Below, one piece after another: positions 11,581-20,372 of a stretch of DNA of 64,000 nucleotides; the stretch's first letter is position 1, and each line of letters begins with the position of its first letter. The translations under genes and the position numbers were made by a program. Location of the stretch: positions 1 to 64,000 of the forward strand of contig SVED01000002.1 in the NCBI GenBank assembly GCA_015057515.1, read 5' to 3'. This DNA comes from Lachnospiraceae bacterium (GTDB lineage: Bacteria > Bacillota > Clostridia > Lachnospirales > Lachnospiraceae). The notes under the pieces were generated by a model. It was given only the letters and a program-made list of their open reading frames with translations, had not been told where the DNA came from and made no database searches.

Positions 11581-11889
11581 ATGGCAGTTATAGAGATTAC
11601 AGCTGAGAATTTCCAAAGTGAAGTTTTAGAAAGTTCAGTTCCGGTATTACTTGACTTTTGGGCTGATTGGTGTGGTCCTTGTAAGATGATGGCTCCTGTG
11701 GTTGATGCAGTAGCAGAGGAGAGAGCAGACATCAAGGTTGGAAAGGTAAATGTAGATGCTGAGGGAGATTTAGCAGCCAAATACGGTATTATGAGTATAC
11801 CAACACTTGTAGTTATCAAAAATGGCGAAGAAGTAAAAAGGACATCTGGTGCAATACCGAAGAGTCTTGTGCTGGAGCTACTTCAGTAA
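11581..11889 (+). CDS. trxA: Thioredoxin
   Basis: DFWADWCGPCKMMAP, GIMSIPTLVV. Confidence 0.95.
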   Translation: MAVIEITAENFQSEVLESSVPVLLDFWADWCGPCKMMAPVVDAVAEERADIKVGKVNVDAEGDLAAKYGIMSIPTLVVIKNGEEVKRTSGAIPKSLVLELLQ

Positions 11890-11902
11890 TATAGTGGATT
11901 TA

Positions 11903-11940
11903 AAAAAGAGTCGGTGCGACAAAGCACTGACTCTTTTTTT
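11903..11940 (+). terminator. Rho-independent terminator after trxA
   Basis: aaaagagtcggtgc ... gcactgactcttttttt. Confidence 0.85.
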
Positions 11941-12080
11941 GTAAACCACATTTAACATATATTTCACAGTTAAATATATTTCCCTTTTTACCGAAATCGT
12001 GATAAAATCTAATCATATTTTGTGATGGTTGGGACTTATGGTAGGGAAGTTAGTATATATTCACAGTGGAGATGTAATCC

Positions 12081-13916
12081 ATGATTAAGATAGAAGATTT
12101 GGCATTTGAATATTTTGAAAGAGATGAAGAGGGCTATCTCACAGATATGATTAACGCTATCCGTGGGATTAATTTTGATGCAAAAAAAGGTGAGATTGTA
12201 GGTATTGTAGGTAAAAATGGTTCGGGGAAAAGTACCCTTGCTAAGATATTAAACCGCCTCCTTTTACCTATAGAGGGCACAGTTATTATAGGTGGAAGGG
12301 ATGCACTGGATGAAAATAACGAGCTTCAGGTTAGAAAGGATGTGGGAATGGTTTTCCAAAATCCCGACGACCAGCTTATAGGAAGTATTGTGGCGGAGGA
12401 TGTGGCCTTTGGCGCAGAAAATATAGGCGTTCCTCAATACAAGCTTTGGGAAAGAGTTTTAAAGGCTATAGACCGAGCAGGCCTAACAACTTATATCAAG
12501 GATACAACCAAGGATAGCTCTAAAGATAAGACAGAAAAAAAGAGGAAGTACGCTTACGCGAAGGATTTTTCGGATAGAAGAATAAATGAGCTTTCAGGTG
12601 GGGAGAAACAAAAGGTAGCCATTGCAGGAGTGCTAGCTATGGAACCTAAATGCATAGTTTTAGATGAGGCTACCAGCATGCTTGATCCAAAATCCAGGTG
12701 GGATATTATAGCTCTTATGAAGAAGCTAAAAGATGAACTTGGCATTACAGTGATTATGATTACCCACATGATGGAGGAACTTATTGTTGCTGATAAAATA
12801 TATGTGATGCATATGGGAAAGATTGTTATGAAGGGTAGGCGTGAGGCTATTTTTTCACGTGGTGAGGAGCTTCGCGACTACGGCCTTGATTGCCCTAAAT
12901 CAGTAGTAATAAAAAGTAAACTTGTAGATGAGGGTATTATAAATGATAGTAGCATATATACAGTAGATGGCATAGTAAATCGTATCAAGATGGAATATCC
13001 TATGGCCTTTGAAAAGAGTGTGCCTTTGCCAGAGCTGGTGGAGGATAGTAGGAAGGTTGACCCGGTAAATGCTATACTTTTTGATAAAGTATCTTTTTCT
13101 TACGGCAGGAAAAAGGTTCTTGATAAGGTATCGCTAACGGTTGCCAAGGGAGAGTACGTTGCTATTGTTGGTTCCACAGGTTCCGGCAAATCAACTCTTT
13201 TATCTCATATTCCAAGACTTATTTCGCCATCCTTAGGTTCAGTGTATGTAGATGGCATGGATATTGGTGATAGAAGTACTGATATAAGAAAACTAAGATG
13301 TAAGATAGGATATGTTTTTCAATATCCGGAACAGCAGCTTTTTGCAAAAAATGTATACGAGGACGTTGTGTTTGGACCAAGAAATGTAGGGATTTCAGAG
13401 GTGGAAGCGGAAAAACGTGCTTATGAGGCCATCAGTCTGGTAGGACTTTCTGAGGATATGTATGATATGCCTTTAAGCAAGCTTTCCGGTGGTCAACGAA
13501 GACGAGTGGCTTTGGCAGGAGTACTTGCCATGAAGCCAGAGTATCTTATATTAGATGAACCGGTGGCGGGTCTTGATCCTGCCGGCAAGGAAGAAATGCT
13601 TGCTATAATTGACATTCTACATCGTGAGGTAGGCATAACTATTCTTATGGTTAGCCATGATATAGAAAGTGTTGCTAAGTACGCAGACAAAGTTATAGTT
13701 ATGGAAAAGGGCAACGTGGTATATAACGGCAGTCCTGCCAATGCTTTTTACACAATTTGGAAGGAAACGGGAGAAATGCATCAGCTACCAGTTATGATGC
13801 AGATACTTATAAAGCTACGGGAGGCTGGTCTTCCTGTAGAGTGTTTTGTCACTGAGGAAGAGGCAGGCATAGCTGCAATAAAAAAGGCATTAGGCTGGCA
13901 TTATAGCAAAGAATAA
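12081..13916 (+). CDS. ECF transporter ATPase, EcfA and EcfA' fused in one polypeptide
   Basis: Two complete ABC ATPase domains: GKNGSGKST/LSGGEKQK and GSTGSGKST/LSGGQRRR. Confidence 0.9.
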   Translation: MIKIEDLAFEYFERDEEGYLTDMINAIRGINFDAKKGEIVGIVGKNGSGKSTLAKILNRLLLPIEGTVIIGGRDALDENNELQVRKDVGMVFQNPDDQLIGSIVAEDVAFGAENIGVPQYKLWERVLKAIDRAGLTTYIKDTTKDSSKDKTEKKRKYAYAKDFSDRRINELSGGEKQKVAIAGVLAMEPKCIVLDEATSMLDPKSRWDIIALMKKLKDELGITVIMITHMMEELIVADKIYVMHMGKIVMKGRREAIFSRGEELRDYGLDCPKSVVIKSKLVDEGIINDSSIYTVDGIVNRIKMEYPMAFEKSVPLPELVEDSRKVDPVNAILFDKVSFSYGRKKVLDKVSLTVAKGEYVAIVGSTGSGKSTLLSHIPRLISPSLGSVYVDGMDIGDRSTDIRKLRCKIGYVFQYPEQQLFAKNVYEDVVFGPRNVGISEVEAEKRAYEAISLVGLSEDMYDMPLSKLSGGQRRRVALAGVLAMKPEYLILDEPVAGLDPAGKEEMLAIIDILHREVGITILMVSHDIESVAKYADKVIVMEKGNVVYNGSPANAFYTIWKETGEMHQLPVMMQILIKLREAGLPVECFVTEEEAGIAAIKKALGWHYSKE

Positions 13917-13930
13917 TTAGGAGAAAAAAC

Positions 13931-14710
13931 ATGCTAAAGGACATTACTCTGGGCCAGTATTACAGCACAGATTCCACTGTGCACAGGCTGGACCCGAGGG
14001 TTAAAATCAGATTTACAATTGCATATATTATCCTTTTACTTATAGATAGAAATCTGGTTCTGTTCGGCATGCTTTCAGTAGTTTTATTAGGAACCATTTT
14101 ACTCAGTAAGGTTCCTGTCACTCATATGATAAAGGGGACAAGAGGCATATTTATTTTTGTGGTTATATGCTCATCTATTAGTATGTTCACTACTATGGGA
14201 GACATGGTGGTTAAAGCAGGACCATTTACAATAACTGATGCCGGGCTTGTAAAGTTTGGATTTTTGGTGTGGAGAATGGTGTTGATGATTTTTATGTCAT
14301 CAATTATAATGTACACAACCACTCCTACAGAACTTACTGACGGTCTGGAAAAATGCTTTCACTTAAAGGGAAGTGTTGCTATGGGAATAACCATTGCTCT
14401 TAGATTTTTGTCAGTGCTTTTTGAGGAGCTTCACCGTATTATTAAGGCTCAGGAAGCAAGAGGTGCCCAGTTTCATAAGGGTGGTCCTATTAGAAGGCTT
14501 AAGAGCATGAAGACAGTTGTGGTACCTCTTTTTCAAAATGCTATAGACCGAGCATCAAACCTGGGGGAGGCTATGGATGCCAGATGCTATACAGGAGGAG
14601 AGGGTAGGACAAAATTAAAACCATTATCCTATGATATGAGGGATGTGGTGGCGTATATTATTTTGATTGTACTGATAGTTGTAGCTATATGGATGGCTAT
14701 AACATTCTAA
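13931..14710 (+). CDS. ecfT: ECF transporter transmembrane component EcfT
   Basis: HRLDPRVKI, EEARG-type motif (QEARGAQ), multiple TM segments; follows the fused EcfAA'. Confidence 0.9.
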   Translation: MLKDITLGQYYSTDSTVHRLDPRVKIRFTIAYIILLLIDRNLVLFGMLSVVLLGTILLSKVPVTHMIKGTRGIFIFVVICSSISMFTTMGDMVVKAGPFTITDAGLVKFGFLVWRMVLMIFMSSIIMYTTTPTELTDGLEKCFHLKGSVAMGITIALRFLSVLFEELHRIIKAQEARGAQFHKGGPIRRLKSMKTVVVPLFQNAIDRASNLGEAMDARCYTGGEGRTKLKPLSYDMRDVVAYIILIVLIVVAIWMAITF

Positions 14711-14741
14711 AGAGAAGGTTTTGTAGAACAAGGGGGATAGT

Positions 14742-15836
14742 ATGAGTTGGAATATGACGGATGAGAATACAACAGAGCTTGATACCATCGCTGAGAGATT
14801 GAATGCATGCAGAGAAAGAAGAGAGCTTTTGATCTTGGAACTGGATAATGAGAAATTTAAGAATAAATATATAGGTAAGAGAGAAAAACTGGCAAAGGAA
14901 AAGCTTAGAACTCATATGTATATATGTATACCACTTACTATCATCGCAATAGGCAGTATAGCTGCATGTATTAATTTTTTATACCTTGCTACACATGGTA
15001 GGTATGATGAACAAGTAGGTTTGGGTATGCTGTTTTCCTGTTTGATCGCTCTGGGTTCGGGAGCATTAGACCTAAGTATTTTGGTTCCAGCCCTTAAGAT
15101 GGGCAATAAGTTTAATCCCATAGGCAAAAAGAAAAATGGCAACCGCGATGAGCAGACCTTTGATATGGAGAGGGAAAACGCTGACGAGAAAATCACTCTT
15201 CTTGAAAAACAGGTGGAAGATATTGATGACGAAATTGAAAAGCTACAGATAAGAAAAAATGAGTGTGAGATAATTATTGCTAGCAAAAAAGATGCGATAA
15301 CAGACGACACGTCCACAATGAAAACTTCAGTCGGTAAATTTGCTTTTAAAACTGAGACTCAAAGTGGTACACAGATAGAGGAGCTTACAGCCTTCTATAA
15401 CAGGGAGATAGATTCCCTTCAGCGAAAAAAGGAAAAACTTGAGTCTGAAAGGGATATGCTGCAGAGAAATATTCTGCAGGTTTCAGAAGATTTTAAGATG
15501 GCAAAAAATCGTATTTTTATATTTGTTATAGTGACAGCGGTAGTTACATTTATGCACGGAGTTTTTTCGGGTGTAACTTATCATCTATTATCTTTTGTGA
15601 TATGTATTGTGTTAGTTTCATATTTGCTGTGGGTTATATCAGTTTGCAAAAAACCTATAATATTATATATGGTGGAACAAAAAAGTCCCCATATACAAGA
15701 CTATGCATTTGTAAATGATTTAAAGCCTATTAGTGAAAAAAGAAAACAGGTAATCGAAGAAATACAGGAGTGCAAGACTCGTATAATGGAATATGAGGAA
15801 AAGATACAAAAACTGACAAATGGAGGGACATTATGA
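14742..15836 (+). CDS. Hypothetical coiled-coil membrane protein
   Basis: Two pairs of TM segments separated by a long charged coiled-coil-like region; RBS aagggggat. Confidence 0.8.
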   Translation: MSWNMTDENTTELDTIAERLNACRERRELLILELDNEKFKNKYIGKREKLAKEKLRTHMYICIPLTIIAIGSIAACINFLYLATHGRYDEQVGLGMLFSCLIALGSGALDLSILVPALKMGNKFNPIGKKKNGNRDEQTFDMERENADEKITLLEKQVEDIDDEIEKLQIRKNECEIIIASKKDAITDDTSTMKTSVGKFAFKTETQSGTQIEELTAFYNREIDSLQRKKEKLESERDMLQRNILQVSEDFKMAKNRIFIFVIVTAVVTFMHGVFSGVTYHLLSFVICIVLVSYLLWVISVCKKPIILYMVEQKSPHIQDYAFVNDLKPISEKRKQVIEEIQECKTRIMEYEEKIQKLTNGGTL

Positions 15837-16393
15837 ATAACTTTTTAAATGATAAGAAAATGAAAATAGCATTATCTGTAATTGTAATAGCCGCTATGGC
15901 TATTATAGGTGTGTTGGCTCTTGGGTCAGGTGAGCCGGAGGAAAGTAATACTGAATTAACAACAGTAAGTGTTGAGGGAAATGATGCTTCGGACATAGAA
16001 GATGTAGAGGTTAATTCTGACAGTCAAAATTCGGTTAGTGAAGAAAGTGCTGCCACAACAGAAAATGTGGTTTTGGATAATGAAGACGAGGTCATAATTG
16101 ATGACGCTGCTGTAAGAGATGAAGTATCTTTGACTTTTAGATATGATAATCAGCTTGACAGTCATTATGAAAAGCATGGCATAGATATGGGGTTTGCATC
16201 TGCAGAGGAGTACCTTGAAGCGGCTAACGCCGTAATAAATAATCCAAAAGCACTTCACAAGATTGAGGCAGAGGATGGAGATGATGTTTATTACGTAGAG
16301 GAAACTAACGAGTTTGTGGTTGTTTCAACAGATGGATATATTCGTACATATTTCCTTCCAGATGATGGATTAGATTACTATAACAGACAGTAG
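15833..16393 (+). CDS. Single-TM protein with C-terminal toxin-RNase-like (BECR-type) domain
   Basis: N-terminal TM, acidic linker, then HYEKHGIDMGFASAEEYLEAANAVIN...DGYIRTYFLPDDGLDYYNRQ. Confidence 0.6.
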   Translation: MNNFLNDKKMKIALSVIVIAAMAIIGVLALGSGEPEESNTELTTVSVEGNDASDIEDVEVNSDSQNSVSEESAATTENVVLDNEDEVIIDDAAVRDEVSLTFRYDNQLDSHYEKHGIDMGFASAEEYLEAANAVINNPKALHKIEAEDGDDVYYVEETNEFVVVSTDGYIRTYFLPDDGLDYYNRQ

Positions 16394-16409
16394 ATAGCAG
16401 GAAAATGAT

Positions 16410-17147
16410 ATGATTAGAGTTAAACTAATTGTTGCCTATGATGGCACCAACTATTGTGGGTGGCAGATACAGGACAACGGAATTACAATTGAAGAAATTC
16501 TTAACCGTGAATTATCCGCCTTGTTAAAGGAGGATATAAAGGTTATTGGTGCCAGTCGTACAGACTCAGGAGTTCACGCTATGGGTAATGTGGCAGTATT
16601 CGACACAGAGACAAGAATTCCTGCTGAGAAGATATCCTTTGCCCTTAATCAGCGACTACCTGAGGATATTCGTATACAGGAGTCCTGCCAGGTGGCGGAT
16701 GATTTTCATCCAAGGTTTTGTGATACAATTAAAACTTACGAGTACAGGATTTGGAATTCCCGATTTCCTAACCCCATGGTACGACTTTACTCTAAGTTTG
16801 TGTACTACAACATAGATGTGGAAAAGATGCAAAGGGCAGCAGATTATCTGGTGGGAGAGCATGATTTCAAATCTTTTTGTTCTACCAGGACTCAGGTGGA
16901 GAACACTGTGAGAACTATTACAGAGATAACTTTTAGCAAAGAGGGTAATATGATTATTATGAAGATTTGCGGAACAGGCTTTTTGTACAATATGGTTCGT
17001 ATTATTATGGGTACATTACTTAAGTGTGGTATGGATATGTATGAGCCGGAGCATGTAAAGGAAATCCTTGAGGCCTGTGACAGAGCAAAAGCTGGTCCTA
17101 AAGCAGAGGCTTGTGGTCTTACCCTAGTTGGTATTGAATATCTCTAA
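16410..17147 (+). CDS. truA: tRNA pseudouridine synthase A
   Basis: YDGTNYCGWQIQ, GASRTDSGVHAMGN, FLYNMVRIIMGTL. Confidence 0.95.
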   Translation: MIRVKLIVAYDGTNYCGWQIQDNGITIEEILNRELSALLKEDIKVIGASRTDSGVHAMGNVAVFDTETRIPAEKISFALNQRLPEDIRIQESCQVADDFHPRFCDTIKTYEYRIWNSRFPNPMVRLYSKFVYYNIDVEKMQRAADYLVGEHDFKSFCSTRTQVENTVRTITEITFSKEGNMIIMKICGTGFLYNMVRIIMGTLLKCGMDMYEPEHVKEILEACDRAKAGPKAEACGLTLVGIEYL

Positions 17148-17240
17148 ATACTATATTTTGTGATTTTATTTTTGATTACACTCTATATGGTTTATATATA
17201 ATGAGCTTGGAAAAATACGTAAAAAATATTTAAAAATTCG

Positions 17241-17269
17241 TTGACACAGGCGGACCCGTGTAATATAAT
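17241..17269 (+). promoter_or_regulatory. Sigma-70/A consensus promoter for rplM-rpsI
   Basis: TTGACA (17241-17246), 17-bp spacer, TATAAT (17264-17269). Confidence 0.85.
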
Positions 17270-17275
17270 ATGAAA

Positions 17276-17395
17276 TTGTTGACGTGTCTTTTTAAGCCGA
17301 AGTGCGCGCTTTTTTAGACATTCTATGTAAGCAATATGCTTTCGCCAATGCCCCGGAGGAAGTATATTAAGATACAATGTACATTTTAGATTTAT
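17276..17395 (+). ncRNA. Possible L13-type ribosomal protein leader in rplM 5'UTR
   Basis: About 130-nt GC-richer, structured-looking 5'UTR between promoter and rplM; position matches the Firmicutes L13 leader. Covariance model not run. Confidence 0.4.
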
Positions 17396-17410
17396 TAAGG
17401 AGGAACCACA

Positions 17411-17845
17411 ATGAAGAGCTTTATGGCAAGCCCATCAAACATTGAAAGAAAGTGGTATGTAGTTGATGCTACAGGACATACATTAGGTCGTTTATCATCA
17501 GAGATCGCAAGCATCTTAAGAGGTAAGAACAAGCCAACATTTACTCCACATATCGACACTGGCGATTATGTAGTAGTAGTTAATGCAGAGAAGATTAAGG
17601 TAACTGGTAAGAAGATGGATCAGAAGATTTACTACCATCATTCAGACTACGTTGGAGGCATGAAGGAGCAGACTCTTAAGGAGAAACTCGCTAAGAAGCC
17701 TGAGGACGTTATCTACCTTGCAGTTAAGGGAATGCTTCCAAAGGGACCTCTTGGAAGACAGATGATCAAGAAGCTTCACGTATACGCTGGACCTGAGCAC
17801 AAGCAGCAGGCACAGAAGCCAGAAGCATTAGAGATTAAGTATTAG
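17411..17845 (+). CDS. rplM: 50S ribosomal protein L13
   Basis: [43 protein letters not shown]. Confidence 0.98.
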   Translation: MKSFMASPSNIERKWYVVDATGHTLGRLSSEIASILRGKNKPTFTPHIDTGDYVVVVNAEKIKVTGKKMDQKIYYHHSDYVGGMKEQTLKEKLAKKPEDVIYLAVKGMLPKGPLGRQMIKKLHVYAGPEHKQQAQKPEALEIKY

Positions 17846-17856
17846 TAAGGGAGGAA

Positions 17857-18258
17857 ATGTTCGTGGCTAAGAGTACAAGATTTTACGGAACAGGTAGAAG
17901 AAAAAGCAGTATCGCAAGAGTTTATCTCGTACCAGGTACTGGCAAGATTACTATAAACAAGAAGGACATGGAAGAGTACTTCGGACTTGAGACACTTAAG
18001 GTTATCGTTAGACAGCCATTCGTTGCTACAGGTACAGTTGGTAAGTATGACGTACTTGTAAATGTACAGGGTGGTGGCTTCACTGGCCAGGCTGGTGCAA
18101 TCAGACACGGTATCTCAAGAGCATTACTTCAGGCAGATCCTGAGAACAGACCAGCATTAAAGAAGGCTGGATATTTAACAAGAGATCCTCGTATGAAGGA
18201 GAGAAAGAAGTACGGCTTAAAGGCAGCAAGACGTGCTCCACAGTTCTCAAAGAGATAA
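17857..18258 (+). CDS. rpsI: 30S ribosomal protein S9
   Basis: [32 protein letters not shown], terminal APQFSKR. Confidence 0.98.
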   Translation: MFVAKSTRFYGTGRRKSSIARVYLVPGTGKITINKKDMEEYFGLETLKVIVRQPFVATGTVGKYDVLVNVQGGGFTGQAGAIRHGISRALLQADPENRPALKKAGYLTRDPRMKERKKYGLKAARRAPQFSKR

Positions 18259-18278
18259 TAAAAATATCGCAATTTCTC

Positions 18279-18312
18279 AAAAGCCTCGATTTTCGAGGCT
18301 TTTGTTTTTTTA
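18279..18312 (+). terminator. Rho-independent terminator after rpsI
   Basis: aaaagcctcg-attt-cgaggctttt gtttttt. Confidence 0.9.
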
Positions 18313-18399
18313 TTGTGCGGATGGGGAAATGGAGATATAATGAAAGCAAGATATTATTTGAAGTTGGTGTTGCTTTTACCAGTACTGTGGTTAAGTTTT

Positions 18400-18649
18400 G
18401 GGCATATATAAAATTATTGACTTATATTGCCCTGTAAAAGTAATTTTAACCTAATGGATTAGGGGAATATTGGGCATATAGGATAAAAAATGAGTGCTAT
18501 TGCCCAGCAAAGTCAATTATAACGTAGAAGAAGGAGTGATTATTGGGCATATAGGAAAAAGTTTAGCTATATTGCCCGAAAATAGCCTAAGTGATACGGA
18601 AAGATGATTAATTTATGGGCATATATGAGAACTATTAGCACAGTTGCCC
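18400..18649. repeat. Four dyad units (GGGCATATA...TTGCCC) at 72-73 bp period
   Basis: Units at 18400-18432, 18472-18505, 18545-18577, 18617-18649; start-to-start 72, 73, 72 bp. Confidence 0.9.
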
Positions 18650-18932
18650 ATTTGTATGAACTCTGACGTTAAAATGTATGTAAAAACTTGCAGAGATATC
18701 GCAGTTAAACCCTGCGTAGAGTTACTGAAGTAGTAAATTTCTGGCAGGTAAACGATGCGTCGGTTGATTTTGAGACTTGATACTTAAAGGCTTACTTGCA
18801 GGATAGCAGATATCATCAGCTCTCTAGAACACCTCAACTCCCAGTTGAATTACTACCTCAAACTCCCTTCCCCAGTTATTGCCATACACCTACTTACCAA
18901 GCTATTATAAAAGAAAAAGGTCGGTGATTAAA

Positions 18933-20183
18933 ATGCTTAACAGTATTAAAATTGGAAACTTTATAATGGCAAAGCGCAAGGCTCTTGGTATGACACAACA
19001 ACAGCTGGCGGAGAAGTTAAACGTTTCATTTCAGGCTATATCGAAATGGGAGTGTGGAACAACATATCCTAATATCGAGATATTGAGAGACTTGGCCACC
19101 CTGCTTGATGTGTCTGTTGACGAAATTCTTGCTGGAAGTGAAAAGGAAGTAGAGGGTCTATCCTACAGCAAAGCCGGAATTGACATTACCTATACAGATA
19201 CCATCAAGAAAGAAATGTCTAAACACTTAGAAACCAAAGATAATCGCGTTCTAAATGGCCTGGGTCCATTTGCTTCACTCTACGACATAAAATTTCCTAA
19301 TATCGAGAATCCAGTCCTGGTGCTAAAATCGGAAGAACCAGGTTCAAAACAAAAGCTCGCCATGGAATATGGATACACCGAATCCATTTGCCACGATATG
19401 ATTAATCATCTAGTTAATGATATTGTGGTTATGGGAGCAAAGCCATTGGCAGTATTAGACACTATTGTCTGTGGAAACGCAGAGAAAGACACCATAAGTG
19501 CATTGGTTAAAGGTATATCAGATGCTTGTAAAGAAAATGAATGTTCCTTAGTAGGAGGCGAAACATCCATACAACCCCTTGTTGTAGAATCGGGGGTATA
19601 TGTTCTAACCTCCAGTATTGCAGGTATTGTTGAAAAATCCAAGGTTATAGATGGCTCTGCAACTAAGGAAGGAGATGCAGTACTAGCCATTGCGTCAAAT
19701 GGTTTGCATACAAATGGATACTCTTTATTGCGATTACTCATGGATAAGATGCCACAGATTAAGCTGGATAAAATAGATGGATTAACATTTATAGAGCAGA
19801 TTATGAAGCCACACACACCATATTACAAAGCTATCAAGGGATTGTTTAATAAAGATATTATTCACGGAATGGCACATATCACAGGTGGTGGTATAGAAGG
19901 AAATCTCTGCAGGGTTATTCCTGATAGTCTCTGTGCTAAGATTGATTTATCCAAGATAAAAACATTAAATATATTTAAGTATATCAAACATAATGGCAAT
20001 ATAAGTGATGAAGAAATGCTGCGAACCTTTAACTGTGGAGTGGGCTTTAATGTTGTGGTGGATCAGAAGGATAAGGAGGCAGTTATGAGACATATCAATC
20101 AGTTCTACGATTGCTATGAGATTGGAGTCATAGAAAAGGGAGATAGGAAGGTAGAATTTGAGAACAAGATATATTGGTTGTAG
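18933..20183 (+). CDS. XRE-family HTH fused to PurM-like (AIR synthase-related) domain
   Basis: HTH: IMAKRKALGMTQQQLAEKLNVSFQAISKWE; PurM-like: NDIVVMGAKPLAVLD, LVGGETS, NGLHTNGYSLLR, HITGGGIEGNL, RTFNCGVGF. ATG at 18933 preferred. Confidence 0.85.
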   Translation: MLNSIKIGNFIMAKRKALGMTQQQLAEKLNVSFQAISKWECGTTYPNIEILRDLATLLDVSVDEILAGSEKEVEGLSYSKAGIDITYTDTIKKEMSKHLETKDNRVLNGLGPFASLYDIKFPNIENPVLVLKSEEPGSKQKLAMEYGYTESICHDMINHLVNDIVVMGAKPLAVLDTIVCGNAEKDTISALVKGISDACKENECSLVGGETSIQPLVVESGVYVLTSSIAGIVEKSKVIDGSATKEGDAVLAIASNGLHTNGYSLLRLLMDKMPQIKLDKIDGLTFIEQIMKPHTPYYKAIKGLFNKDIIHGMAHITGGGIEGNLCRVIPDSLCAKIDLSKIKTLNIFKYIKHNGNISDEEMLRTFNCGVGFNVVVDQKDKEAVMRHINQFYDCYEIGVIEKGDRKVEFENKIYWL

Positions 20184-20234
20184 TTTTATAAAATGTATGT
20201 TATTTTTAGAACATAATTATTAAGGAGAAAAACA

Positions 20235-20273
20235 ATGGTACTTAATCGAATTAACCTCTCGGTGCAGCTCTAA
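20235..20273 (+). promoter_or_regulatory. Putative leader peptide MVLNRINLSVQL
   Basis: AAGGAG 7 nt upstream of ATG; the stop lies inside the following stem-loop region. Confidence 0.5.
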
Positions 20274-20323
20274 ATCTGGCAACAGATGCATCGAGTAACA
20301 AAGCTGTTGTCAGTTGCTGCACC
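20261..20323 (+). promoter_or_regulatory. Long two-tier stem-loop upstream of methyltransferase gene
   Basis: Outer GGTGCAGC/GCTGCACC (8 bp); inner CTGGCAACAG/CTGTTGTCAG (10 bp, one G-U). Confidence 0.75.
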
Positions 20324-20372
20324 ATTTTCGTGTAACTATAAATATTAATTTAAGCACAAAGGAGCAGTTAAT

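Noticed and set aside
18400-18649. CRISPR-like periodicity of the 72-73 bp dyad array
   Set aside because: Repeat interiors vary, only the arms are conserved, linkers show residual homology, and no cas genes are in the window; it is not a CRISPR array.
20261-20323. Stem-loop as an integron attC site or tRNA
   Set aside because: No RYYYAAC/GTTRRRY core pair, and the fold lacks D, anticodon and T arms.
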